From assembly GCA_030762935.1 (NCBI GenBank), contig CM060882.1:18667001-18731000 (forward strand): 64,000 nucleotides of DNA, read 5' to 3'. The stretch comes from Hymenopus coronatus (Eukaryota; Arthropoda; Insecta; Mantodea; Hymenopodidae). The notes under the pieces are model-generated. The model did no database searches. It had not been told where the DNA came from and saw only the letters and a program-made list of their open reading frames with translations. Positions 1 to 9,128 of this stretch are shown here, one piece after another; the stretch's first letter is position 1; each line of letters opens with the position of its first letter. The position numbers and the translations under genes were made by a program.

Positions 1-189
1 TTCTGTTTTTATTGTTCCATTTATACTACTCTGCCTTTAATTGCATGATCCTATTGGTGGAACATATTGCTTATCACCAAAATGGAATTAGCTCATGCAT
101 GATATTGGATTTCTATATATGTTTATTTAGATATATCTCTATCTCTCTCTCTCTCTCCCTCTACCAACTGAGCAGTCGCCCTCCGTTGT

Positions 190-455
190 GTTTTGGTTAC
201 CATGCTAACTTCATATACCCAAGGACGCGGGTTCAAATCCGGCGGAGGTTGATGGATTTTTTCAGGTGTAAAAATCCTTAGCATGGCTTCCTTTGGAAAG
301 GAAGTAAAGCTGTTGGTCCTGTGTCGTAGATTTATGGCACGTAAAAGAACCTCAAGCCTGATAGAGAGGCCTCTGAGCAAAATTAAGCAGTCTTACACGC
401 CCAATTTAGAATGGGACGCTGAGAACCACAGTAGTTAAAGAACGTCCATAAATAA
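190..455 (+). mobile_element. tRNA-headed SINE, family 1
   Basis: A tRNA-like head ends in a polymerase III B-box-like GGGTTCAAATCC (229-240). It is followed by a body with AAAAATCCTTAGCATGGCTTC, then a segment running GTCGTAGATTTATGGCACG and AAAAGAACCT, and a 3' part with TTAGAATGGGACGCTGAGAAC. The same body occurs reversed at 8518-8800 and in every array unit (for example 14,711-14,962), which shows that it is an interspersed repeat. Just left, at 163-175, a reversed A-box-like CTACCAACTGAGC may belong to another tRNA-like head. Confidence 0.65.
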
Positions 456-461
456 AACTCC

Positions 462-700
462 ATTTAACAACTGAGCTACGAGGCCAGTGAAGTTATTTTT
501 GACAAAGCTTATTGTTGGATAGGTAGAGTCAGACTGAAAAATTCAATGCCATAGCCAGGATTTGAACCACAAATCTCCCAGTCACCAGCTGGTTGCTTTA
601 ACCACCGAGATACCAGAACTACATGCCAGCACAGCAATAAATTTCTTAACTGACTCGCATGTTTCCTGGTAAACCCAACTCCTGTCCTACATAAGCTTGT
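462..700 (-). mobile_element. tRNA-like SINE head(s), reverse orientation
   Basis: Read on the minus strand, 612-535 has the tRNA-like series GGTGGTTAAAGCAACCAG ... GTGGTTCAAATCC (A and B boxes of a pol III promoter). A second minus-strand A-box-like TAGCTCAGTTG lies near 466-479. Neither folds into a clean tRNA by eye, so I call them SINE heads rather than tRNA genes. The exact ends are not visible. Confidence 0.45.
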
Positions 701-745
701 GTGGAAAACAAAACAAAAAACACTAAAGCTTATTGTAATTACCAA

Positions 746-778
746 ATGGTGGTGGTGGTGGTGATGATGATGATGATG

Positions 779-853
<75 letters not shown>

Positions 854-871
854 GCTGCTGCTGCTGCTGCT
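746..871 (+). repeat. Compound trinucleotide microsatellite (GGT)n(GAT)n(TAT)n(GCT)n
   Basis: A run of GGT passes into GAT, then about 25 TAT/ATT triplets, then GCT repeats. All blocks keep the same triplet phase, so both strands show spurious poly-Ile/Ala reading frames. These frames are not genes. Confidence 0.95.
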
Positions 872-1155
872 TTAGATTTCTGTACTCCTCTTGTACCTAC
901 AGTGAACTGTGTAATGTGCAAACATTTTTCTTTATTTACATTAAATAGAAAGAAAAATCAGCATTTGTTGGGAGTAGTTTGTGGAGGAGAGATCAAAATA
1001 AATTATGTGTAGAAAAAGCCATGTGAACAGATCACATCAGTTTTCTGAGTTTGAAAAAAGAATTCTGGTAAAATTATCAGTGAAGTAATTATTCAAATAC
1101 TTATTGGTATTTTATTCAAGCAGATATTTATAGCCAATTTGATTTATTTTTACAG
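872..1155. other. Intronic stretch, nothing recognised
   Basis: AT-rich sequence between the microsatellite and the splice acceptor of the internal exon. I see no repeat family or coding signal in it. Confidence 0.4.
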
Positions 1156-1273
1156 ACCATGCCGTTGTAATGAGGAAAGGTGGTTATCCCGTGGCCATGA
1201 ATCAAAGCATGGAGGAAGGAACAGCACCAAGGACGTATATAGAAGATTTAATAGTACCTTCGGATAGTCAAAT
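1156..1273 (+). CDS. Internal exon of a RAP-domain (FASTK-family-like) protein gene
   Basis: A 118-bp open stretch is bounded by a pyrimidine-rich tract ending in ACAG (1152-1155) and a GTAAGC donor starting at 1274. It encodes about 38 residues including HAVVMRKGGYPVAM and PRTYIEDLIV. It enters with two bases of a split codon and leaves with two, and the last exon starts with the single base needed to close that codon. This gives an Ile and an unbroken reading into the RAP domain. FASTK-family proteins have their RAP domain at the extreme C-terminus, so this exon would code for the stretch just before it. Earlier exons lie left of the window. The exon itself has no motif I recognise, so the call rests on splice signals, phase agreement and position. 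Confidence is moderate. Confidence 0.6.
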
Positions 1274-1679
1274 GTAAGCATGTTATATATGTAGGAAATA
1301 AAATTGTTCAAAACACTTTATACTTATCAACACATGTTGCAAACATAGAAGTGATAGATACAATGATACTGTAATAATACTTAAGTGGAGCATTGTTGAG
1401 TAAAATATTTATATATACAGTGCCGCTCAAACAGTTAACTCTGCGTAATGTTGGCTATATTGTGGTTGCAACAATATGGCATTCTTTATAACATGTGACC
1501 CAAGGTGGCGAGAAACTTTTCTAAGTCCAACTGTTCGGCAGTATGCATACACAGGCAGACAGGACCAACTGAAGACTGCGAGCCATATTGCAGCCCACAT
1601 AGCAGGCAACCTGTACATTCACTTTTCTTTTTATGGAAGTTTGTAAACAGTGTTGTTATATTCATTTATTTGATGAATT

Positions 1680-2045
1680 GATTAATTGCACTAAACAACA
1701 CTTAACTTGGGATTTTTGCTGGAACATGTTTCAAAGGACTAGTTTCCTTCATTTTCAACGACTAATTCCTTGTGGTGAAGCTGGTGTTGTAAGTGTTGTC
1801 TCCTGTGGTGGTGGTTCAATGAACTTGCTAAACACATCCTTCTGTGAAAGTCAAAATTGAAAACCCTGTTTGCATTTTTTGCAATGAAGATGTGTTCAGC
1901 AAGTTCATTGAACCACCACCAGAGGAGACAGCACTTACAGCTTCACCGCAAGGAATTAGTTGATGTCCAGTTGCAAATGAAGGAAACTAGTCCTTCGAAA
2001 CATGTTCCAAAAATCCCAAGTAAGTGTTGTTTAGTATAATTAATC
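1680..2045. repeat. Fold-back element: ~160-bp inverted repeat with ~45-bp loop
   Basis: The left arm (about 1680-1842) and right arm (about 1887-2045) are reverse complements at roughly 90% by eye. Shared landmarks are GGAACATGTTTC, GGACTAGTTTCCTTCAT, ACTAATTCCTTG, GTGGTGGTTCAATGAACTTGC and ACACATC. A transcript would form one long hairpin. No coding potential was recognised. The arms look like two opposed copies of one dispersed repeat or a fold-back transposon. Confidence 0.8.
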
Positions 2046-2100
2046 GACTCTGCAAATAATTCCCTGACATCTGCACAACAAACTGTGGAACACCATCTGT

Positions 2101-2351
2101 GCCCTACCAGGGTAGTATGGTGGTAGCATGTCTGTCTCACATTTAACCAGTCGGAAGTTCAAATCTCGCTAAGGGTGAGTCACGTGGATAAGGTTTTTTT
2201 CAGGGTTTTCCCTTATCCTGAGAAGATGAATGTTAAGCACTTTAAGCTCCACGGACCCCTAGATAATTTGAGCATCATTTCACCAATGTCATTCATCACC
2301 CAATATGACCAATCAGGTTAAAGGACATAAAGCTACAAAAAAAAAAAGAAT
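2101..2351 (+). mobile_element. tRNA-headed SINE, family 2, with A-tail
   Basis: A-box-like TAGTATGGTGGTAGCATG (2113-2130) and B-box-like AGTTCAAATCTCG (2155-2167) are followed by a body with TTTTTTTCAGGGTTTTCCC. The 3' part has CCAATATGACCAATCAGG, and an A-rich tail ends near 2348. The same 3' part recurs reversed in the array units at 27,069, 41,588 and 56,343. A decayed full copy is likely at 11,590-11,765. Confidence 0.7.
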
Positions 2352-2373
2352 CTGTAAGTGACTAACAACCAAT

Positions 2374-3182
2374 TATTTTTACTTTCTCAACATGTATTAT
2401 ATATTGTATAGAGAAGGTATTGTCTTGCACCCAAAAATTTGATACCAAGATTTTACCAGAAATATTGTTTGGAGACCCCCTGAAACCCTCCCAAAAAGCA
2501 TTTTTAGAAAAATGTCTGTGTGTGTGTGTGTGTGTGTCTATGAGCAGTATACTCAAAAACAAAAAGCATGTTAAATACCAAACTAGGTATTTAAAGTTCA
2601 GTATGTTCCAAAGATGTGACACGAAGATTTTTGAGAAAATCTCCCCACCCCCAACTACCCTTTATATGGAAAAACTTTCGAAAATGTTTATTTCCTCAAA
2701 AATGGCCATAACAATTTTGATTAAATACATTTACATGACAAATAAAATATATATCCTGAATTTTCTGGGAATAACTCTTTATTCTGGATGAATTTTACAT
2801 AAATGGTAATCCGTAAGAGATAGACAAAAACTTATAAATAGATATAATGTAGAAAACATACAATTTTTATATACATTTTTTCATGCAGTTGATTGTTTCT
2901 GAGATATTCCTTTTATTGGTTTCAGCTTTAAAATAGTTACAGTATTCTGATACCGAATTTGTCAAGTCCTGTCCATACAAAGGAACTTCAATCACATGGC
3001 AACCATCTTTTGACTATCACTTTAACCTATGGTACTCCCTTATTTTGCTTCTACTTACAAGGAAGAAAGTAATAAGACCATGTCTGCTAATTTTTTCTTG
3101 ATTAGCATGAAGTAAATAGAAGCATAACAATAATTTGTTGCAGAGATGTAGAGAAAGTCATGTGAATAGATAACATCAGATG
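2374..3182 (+). repeat. R850 repeat, copy A
   Basis: First copy of a repeat found many times here. Landmarks in order: TTTTTACTTTCTC, a near-palindrome ending TATAGAGAAGG, AAAAATTTGATACC, a (TG)n tract (2517-2538), AATACCAAACTAGGTATTTAA, AATTTTCTGGGAATA, CCGTAAGAGATAGACAAAAA, ACTATCACTTTAACCTATGG, and the end GATGTAGAGAAAGTCATGTG...ACATCAGAT. A reading frame of about 120 codons is open through the first half, and the same frame is open in other copies. No known domain was recognised. Confidence 0.75.
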
Positions 3183-3249
3183 TTTTAAAAATTCTGACCA
3201 TTCTTTCTCTTAGGTTTTATTGCTTTACAAACACAGAGATGCGATCGAG

Positions 3250-3631
3250 CAGAATTTATTGTAGCTTGTGCATGGTCTCTGAAGATGCCAAATACATTTA
3301 GAGAGGGGAAAATTGGAGGTCCCAGCCATGGCATTCAAATCAACGAATGTTAAGTAGGACAAAGGAAATTCCATCAGGAGATGCACCATTGAGCACAATG
3401 GATCCTTGGGATATAGATGTGCAAACAAATGAGGTATGGATGGCAATATGTCCAAGTAATAACAGGGATGCAAACATGTTCCTCAATTTAATTGCAGAGC
3501 CTGTAGAGTTCACCAGCACAATACATACGGATGCCTGGAGGGGCTACTATTGGTTGATGGCTGGAGGATTTGCCACCCACCTGGCAGTATATCTTTCTAT
3601 GCATTTTGTAGAGCCAGTGACAAATGTGAAT
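3250..3631 (+). pseudogene. Merlin-like (IS1595/ISXO2-type) DDE transposase remnant
   Basis: Across two frames the translation follows the ISXO2-type transposase domain. An IGGP...IQINE segment comes first (3312-3347; the usual D of IDE is N). Then come GQRKFH, QWILGI, a VWMA... strand, and STIHTDAWRGYYWL (3511-3555, second acidic D kept). GGFATHLAVY...HFVEPVTN follows, where the family has THLTVNHS.NFVDP.TG. Stops at 3351 and about 3387 and at least one frameshift kill it. It breaks off at a TA microsatellite. Merlin is the eukaryotic transposon superfamily related to IS1016/IS1595. No terminal inverted repeats were found by eye. Confidence 0.7.
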
Positions 3632-3633
3632 AC

Positions 3634-3635
<2 letters not shown>

Positions 3636-3666
<31 letters not shown>
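3636..3666. repeat. (TA)n microsatellite
   Basis: Alternating TA run at the 3' break of the Merlin-like remnant. Confidence 0.9.
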
Positions 3667-3668
<2 letters not shown>

Positions 3669-4600
3669 GTATAAGCAGCTCTAAAAATGAAATTATTATT
3701 AAAAATAATATCACTAGAATTTTATATATAGAATAAATAAATTTTAAATAAAATATAAATGAATTTAAATCAAAAGGGGAGTCTTTTTTCACAGTCTTCA
3801 ATAATTTTTTTTTTTTTTTTATAAAAAATGACACGAACAGTACTGATCTCGCTGGAGAGACCTGCTGCATCACCTATCCTGGGTCAGCATATGATGCCAG
3901 CATTTAGATGCTCACATATGTGAGTATTTGTGGCATACGGACACCAAAATCATTTAACAGACCATTTTCAGAACTTGTGGAAGACATTAGGCAGGGTACC
4001 CTATGGTGTAGTGATAAGGTTTAAGCTAGGCGTAGTTAACGAGCGAGTTAAGTGTTTAGTGTACATAGCTAGTAATTAAGTGACAAACAGTGTGCATGGT
4101 TATATAGTTAGTGCAATAGCGAGTCATTGTAATTTAGTGATGAACTGCATAGCTAGTGTAATTCACTGACGATAAAAGACTGTTGACTGCCTTGTGTAAT
4201 GTGATTCAAAATAGATAATTTGGCTGCATTGTATTCTTCAGAATAGCTGCATGTAAGTAATAAATAAAGAATTATAAACCTTAGGTTTTGCTAAGAAAAC
4301 ATTTTCCATTATGAATCATAGTACAAAATGATTTTAAATCCATGTTAAATAATAAAATTTACAAAGCCTTACATCAAAAAAATATTCCGCTCATGCTGGA
4401 CTTAGAAAAAATTTTACTTCCCATGTTTGAAAGTAGAGCCCTGTAGCTGATTATGCATATTTTTATCCTGCCTCCAACCGCATATAAACAACACACACAC
4501 ATATAGTGTTATTATTGTTAATTGAAAATAACACATAGATGTATATATGATTTATTCACTGATTACAAATTACTTACAATTTCATGGATTCCTCAATTAT
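3667..4600. other. Unassigned intronic DNA with short degenerate repeats
   Basis: AT-rich. Between about 4055 and 4170 a motif like CATAGCTAGTGTAATTCACTGA recurs three to four times in degraded form, at 25-36 bp spacing. An AATAAA occurs near 4262. I recognise no gene or transposon family here. An old LTR is possible but unsupported. Confidence 0.35.
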
Positions 4601-4660
4601 ATAATGTTACACATAATTATTCTATTTAGATTAATTAACAATTTAATGCATACAACTACA

Positions 4661-5384
4661 GTACATTTGTCACAAAACTTGGCTGCCAGAAAACAGCTCG
4701 AGTGACCTTCACTGCGTTTCCCTGTGTGCGCGTCCTAAATCTGTGTGTCGTCACATGTGCGTCAGTCTTACTTCTGTTCTAGTCCAGTTCACACGTGAAT
4801 AACATCAGGAATGTTAAGAGCTGTTTAGTGTTCTTTGAAATGCTTTCAAAATGCAATATATAGTACCACAAAGAGTGTTTATGTATGATACATATGTGCT
4901 TACATCATCTTGTAGGGATGAAACTAAATTTCCTGGGTGCATGTTCTGAGTAGAGAGGTCATTCATTTGCTTGTAAATAAATTCAGGCTAATGTGATCAA
5001 ATTGTTATAGGAAAAGAAAGGTAAATAGGCATGTTCTTATGGAGCAGAAATTAGACTAAATCGGAGAAAGGTTAGAACGGTCACCTCAAAACTCTCTAAG
5101 GCGTCTTGCACAAGAAACTGACATTTTGAAAGCTTCAACATGGAAAGCAACAAAACTTTTAAAACTCAAACCATACAAGGTTTCTGTTGTCCAGGAGTTT
5201 CCAACATCTCCTGTGATAAGGCATGTTTTGTGTTTATTTTGATAATTGTTATGTGATTTAGATTTTATTTGATGCCCATGTCTATGTGACTGGGTGACGG
5301 GCCGAGCGACTGCCAGTCAAGTGTACAATACGTGACCGAGAGATGCACCATGCACCTGACAGCCAAGTTTTGTGACATACTTAC
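4661..5384. mobile_element. Short DNA-transposon-like element with inverted repeats
   Basis: TGTCACAAAACTTGGCTGCCAG at about 4668-4689 is matched in reverse by CTGACAGCCAAGTTTTGTGACA at about 5356-5377, with one mismatch. The pair encloses about 0.67 kb that includes the mariner-like transposase fragment at 5012-5205. These could be internal or terminal inverted repeats of the same element. I could not confirm a TA target duplication. Confidence 0.45.
5012..5205 (+). pseudogene. Mariner-like transposase fragment (DNA-binding region)
   Basis: One frame reads HVLMEQKLD-stop-IGERLERSPQ, then NSLRRLAQETDILK, then WKATKLLKLKPYKVSVVQEF. This follows the helix-turn-helix region of a mariner/Tc1-like transposase class common in insects (pattern S..SLRRLAQETG....A..ATKLL.L.PYKV..V..L). 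A stop codon sits at about 5057, and homology fades after 5205, before any catalytic DDE region. It is a short dead fragment. Confidence 0.7.
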
Positions 5385-5532
5385 TGTATATACAAACTGT
5401 ATACAGAATAATGATTCTATTTACATAGACATTAATTAATTATGGCTAAAGAATCCATAAAACTCTTGTACATAACAAAAACATTGGTCAATTAAAAATG
5501 TCTTAGCCTGCTTGCTGAACCTCGGCAAATGC

Positions 5533-6437
5533 TTATCATTTTCACTTTCTCTACACATATTATGTACATGGTGTATAGAGAAGGTATTGCATTGCACCCA
5601 AAAATTTGATGTTGGGATTTTAGCAAAAATATACATTTTAGGGTTCCCTGTATCCAAAAAAAGCATTTTTAGAAAAAGGCCCATGTGTGAATGAGGGGGG
5701 GGATTGTGAGAGAGCGAGAACAGAATAACTCAAAAACAAAAACTCAGCAAAATACCAAACTTGGTATTTGAGTTTAGTATTTCCCAAGGATTCAACATGA
5801 TTTTGAGAAAAATACACCCACCCCAAACTACCCTTTACATGGAAAAATTGTCGAAATTTTCATTTTCACAAAAAATGGCTCTTAACGATTTTGATGAAAA
5901 TACCATATATTAAAAGATTTTTATATTGCAAATAAAATGTATATGTTGAATTTTCTGGGAATAGCTTCTGAAGACATGTTTATTCAGGGTGAATTTTGCT
6001 CAATTTTGCATAACTGTAACCATAAGAGATAGACAAAAACTTACCACACAAAAAATATAGATCTTTTAAAACACACAATTTATGTCATATACATTTTTTT
6101 GTGGAGTTAACCATTTTTCAGACATTTCTTGTTATTGGTTTCAGTTTTAAAATACTTTTAACTTTTTATATACAGGAATTTGTCAACACCTAGCAATGCA
6201 AAGAAATGGATTTCATCCACAAGGCAACCAGCTTTTTGAGTTGCTTATTGCTTTACCTGAATTTATTCCCTTATTTCCATTCTACTTAAAGAAAGCAAGT
6301 AATAATACAATTTCTGTTAATGTTTATCTCAATTAGCAGGAAGTAAAAATGACAATAAGCTTTTTAACAGTACCTATTGTGTTACCCAGATGTAGAGAAA
6401 AGTTATGTGAATGGAGCACTTCAGATTTTTATAAATT
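5533..6437 (+). repeat. R850 repeat, copy B
   Basis: Same order of landmarks as copy A. It has a clear near-palindrome at 5546-5586 (CTTTCTCTACACAT ... GTGTATAGAGAAGG) and GAATTTTCTGGGAATAGC at about 5950. Its end is ATGTAGAGAAAAGTTATGTGAATGG...CAGATTTTT. The (TG)n tract at the usual internal site is nearly gone. Confidence 0.75.
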
Positions 6438-6596
6438 ATATTTTACATTTGGATTACTGTATGTAATATGGAATTAATCGTCTGTTGTTCTGACAACTTG
6501 AGTGCTTTTTGATCCTAATATTTGTTGCTTTGTAAGACAACCCAAATTAACAGCTTTCAACTTTGCAGCTTATATTTAACATATTATTTGTTTCAG

Positions 6597-6828
6597 AATC
6601 TTGGTATTGTGTATGCCAGAAAACAGTTATTCCATAAACTGTCAACGTGTTCGCACCTTTGCTTCGTTAACCATTCGAAGCTTAGAAGCATTAGGTTATG
6701 CAGTAGTGCCAGTGTCCCTTCGTCTGTGGAGTGATATTCCAGATCATGAGAAGATACCATATCTGATGCAGAACTTAAAAGAAAAATGTGTTTTATTGGA
6801 GAGCAAACAACTGAGCAGTGCTGCGTAA
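6597..6828 (+). CDS. Last exon of a FASTK-family-like gene: C-terminal RAP domain
   Basis: The exon starts after TTTCAG (6591-6596) and ends at TAA (6826-6828), giving 76 codons. The residues fit a RAP domain (a putative RNA-binding fold at the C-terminus of FASTK/FASTKD proteins): an opening strand like ILVLCMPENSYSIN, then L..RSLEALGYAVVPV, then LRLW....D.EKIPYL...L. The GY.VV.V and EK..YL positions are the family hallmarks. FASTK-family proteins act mainly in mitochondria on processing, stability or translation of mitochondrial transcripts. I cannot assign a paralogue from 76 residues. A TTG-started reading at 6601 is just this exon without its splice junction. The domain is intact, with no stop or shift, in contrast to every transposon remnant around it, so it is probably a living host gene. 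Confidence 0.75.
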
Positions 6829-6836
6829 AAGTGCAG

Positions 6837-6842
6837 AATAAA
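6837..6842 (+). terminator. Poly(A) signal AATAAA of the RAP-domain gene
   Basis: AATAAA lies 9 bases after the TAA stop of the last exon. A very short 3' UTR is implied, unless a later signal is used. Confidence 0.5.
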
Positions 6843-7021
6843 TGTATATATAACATTTATAAAAGAATTGTTTTTAAGCAGTAAGTTTATTAAAATATTA
6901 CTTTAATGATGTGTTATTTTAGCTAAGAATGACATCTCATTCCTGTGATTAGGTTTATTCGGAAATTCGCCTAGTCAGTTTGAATTGATATCAGTGTTTA
7001 TGGTAAGATTTAAAACTCTTA
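6843..7021. other. Short intergenic stretch
   Basis: AT-rich DNA between the poly(A) signal and the LINE remnant. Nothing was recognised. Confidence 0.4.
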
Positions 7022-7342
7022 TCTGTGGCTGTTGAAACTATTCCAACCAGCCCAATTGCTAGCCTTTACACTGAATCTGCAGAACCCCTCTGCAATATCT
7101 TCTTAGCAAATTATGGCTGTGGGCTTAAGAATATGCCTTTGCATCAAACGCTCACTCCATTTTTCTACACGGAATTGGAAGAATGTTATAGAAACATGTC
7201 AGTCCAAGGTCTGCAGGTTTTCATTTCCGAGAGCTTTGTTGGGAGCATGAACTTGAAAAGCATGTTTCCTAAGGGAGAGAGGGTGCACCCTCCTTGGTTA
7301 AACGCTACAATCCAAGTAGATCTTGGAATGACGGTATACTGA
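7022..7342 (+). pseudogene. Non-LTR retrotransposon fragment: RT/RNase H linker
   Basis: An open frame reads SPIASLYTESAEPLCN and later HPPWL...IQVDLGM. This resembles the segment after the reverse-transcriptase core of jockey/I-type LINEs (pattern PT.AL..E.G..PL...R..., then PPW.....VDLSL at the start of the RNase H part). It is followed after a gap by an RNase H remnant at about 8308. The open frame is about 105 codons, but the element is interrupted and not functional. Confidence 0.5.
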
Positions 7343-7404
7343 AAGTCTACGATGCCTACGTCTAGTATCCGTATATGCTTTTTAGAATTTTTGTGAAATT
7401 ACTG

Positions 7405-8215
7405 TATTTATCCGAATACAAGACAATCTCGAATGCAAGATGACCCCCATTTCTCAGAACTTAATTTTGGAATAATTTAGCATATCATCTACATATATAA
7501 AAAAGAAGTCATGTTTAAAAGATGTATAAAAAAAGAATTTTTAAACAAAATTTAAAGGTTTACCATAAACTTTGAACAAACTAATGACACTTAAGCTGAT
7601 TAAGTCCTTTTATTTTTCTTTCATTTTTTAAATTCAAGTCATGGATATGACTTTGTATTTAGACATTTGTTTTTATCTAATTTAAATTTAGACAGAAATT
7701 CACATTGTAAGTGGGAGAGACTGAGAAGGGAGAGCGAAAGTGTACGGTATGTATGTGATGATAGAACCGATGGCAGCATAGCTGTAACGATGATGATGGA
7801 TATGATTTTCTATATAGACAACATACTTATCATAACACATTTTACATTTTTTATTTTACCTAATTTGAATTTGCACATAAATTTACATTGTAAGTGGGAG
7901 AGAGATGGAGAAGAGAGAATGGAAATGTACCAGTATATCTGTGTTTGGTGGTGACAGCATCTCTTAGTTGTAATGATGATTATGGATACGATTTTCAATT
8001 AAGACAATATATTTAGTATAAATTATTGCAAAATGTTTTACCTAATTCAAATTTGCACGTAAAATCATATTTTGGATGAGAGAGATGGAGAATGGCGAAC
8101 AGAGATATACGGAATGTGTGCGATGGTACAGTATGGTGACGGCAGCGGCGGGACCGTAGCTATAACGATGATTATGGGTGCTATTTTCCATTAAGACAAC
8201 ATACTTAGAAGTCCT
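7405..8215. repeat. Triplicated ~184-bp tandem repeat inside the LINE
   Basis: Three diverged copies start near 7669, 7852 and 8035. Each begins with TTTTACCTAATTTGAATTTG-like sequence, then TAAGTGGGAGAG, a purine-rich stretch, TAACGATGATTATGG, and ends AGACAACATACTTA. Just before them, 7410-7460 reads like an element end (ATTTATCCGAATACAAGACA, then AATGCAAGATGACCCCC). This suggests an inserted DNA transposon with internal tandem repeats. No matching opposite end was found. Confidence 0.65.
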
Positions 8216-8307
8216 CTAATTTTATTTCACTCTCGGAAAGTGCATGCATTATAACAAGCCATTCTGCATGTTTGTGATCAAAATTTTGGTAACTGCCTTA
8301 TTATGAA

Positions 8308-8517
8308 TGATGCCCTTTAGTGCACTTCAGAGCGTTTTTGAGCTGTACCACCACCATCCAGGATGCTCTTCATATTTTATATGTTTCTGGTAGTGTTGAG
8401 TGTGCATGGCTTCATGGTCACGTAAGCTTGCTGGGGAAGGAATTGGCAGATTTGGCAGAAAATTGGCAACCACAGAACCCAATACCAAAATTTCTTAACA
8501 TCGGAGGAAATGGAACT
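8308..8517 (+). pseudogene. Non-LTR retrotransposon RNase H-domain remnant
   Basis: One frame reads FSALQSVFELYHHHPG. After a frameshift another reads VECAWLHGHVSLLGKELADL. These match the last parts of a LINE RNase H domain (S..AL.S......, then F.WVPGHVGI.GNE.AD.LAK). The H of the GH pair and the final AD.LA are visible. Broken by frameshifts, it continues the fragment at 7022-7342. Confidence 0.65.
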
Positions 8518-8802
8518 GAAGTTTTATTTATGGACACTCTTTAATGATTGTGGTCCTCAACGTCCCATTCTATGCTGGGTGAGAAAGACTGCTTAATTTT
8601 GCCAGAGGCCTCTTTATGAGGCTTGAGGTTCTTTTACATGCCATAAATCTACAACATGGGACCAACGGCTTTACTTCCCTTCTGAAAGTAGCCATGTTAA
8701 GGATTTTTATGCCAGAAATAAGCCATCATCCTCCACCAGTTTGAATCCATGACCTTGGGTATATGAAGCTATCATGGTAACCACTACACTATGGACTTTA
8801 GA
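8518..8802 (-). mobile_element. SINE family 1, reverse copy inside the LINE
   Basis: Read on the minus strand: head with GGTTACCATGATAGCTTCAT and a decayed B box (CATGGATTCAAACTGG), then AAAAATCCTTAACATGGCTAC, AGATTTATGGCATG, AAAAGAACCTCAAGCC, and the end TAAAGAGTGTCCATAAATAAAAC. It matches the copy at 190-455 throughout. It separates the RNase H remnant from the LINE tail. Confidence 0.7.
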
Positions 8803-9128
8803 CTTGTTGTACAGAGTGCGTTGTTTTCGCGCAGGCACAAAAAATGTTCAGTTCTCTGCAGAAACAAGCTTAGAGTAGTGAAGGACCTTCCAATAAAAAG
8901 GTGACTTCCTCTCTTATATCTTGGCACGAAGGAATGTTGGCCTGATTGTGTGTCGACCACTGATATTTTATACATAGTTACCTTCGCAAGAGGGAATTTG
9001 CTCCTATCTGTCCACCTTGTAGAGAAAATTTGTCAGACTGCAATTTGTTGCTAGTGTGTTCATCTAGCACGTATTTGGAATCTCACTGTTGGTCATTCTG
9101 CAGAGGTCCTGGCAGATGATAACCAAGC
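8803..9128 (+). pseudogene. Non-LTR retrotransposon 3' coding tail remnant
   Basis: Short stretches in changing frames resemble the C-terminal region of jockey/I-type LINEs: LRVVKDLPIK, and REFAPICPPCRENL (cf. P.CP.C in the terminal zinc-knuckle-like region). Weak evidence alone, but the position after the RNase H remnant supports it. Confidence 0.35.

Larger units (their letters stand above)
1274..6596 (+). other. Intron of the RAP-domain gene, filled with transposon debris
   Basis: GTAAGC donor at 1274 and TTTCAG acceptor ending at 6596. The 5.3 kb intron contains a hairpin, a SINE, two R850 repeats, Merlin-like and mariner-like transposase remnants and short unassigned AT-rich stretches, each listed separately. 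I found no further exon with good splice sites between the two coding exons, and their phases fit each other directly. Confidence 0.55.

Noticed and set aside
701..1012. 103-codon and reverse 60-codon open frames with long Ile and Ala runs
   Set aside because: They are products of the trinucleotide microsatellite; no start context, splice or family support.
1427..1618. 63-codon minus-strand frame beside the hairpin
   Set aside because: No similarity to a known family and no splice or promoter context.
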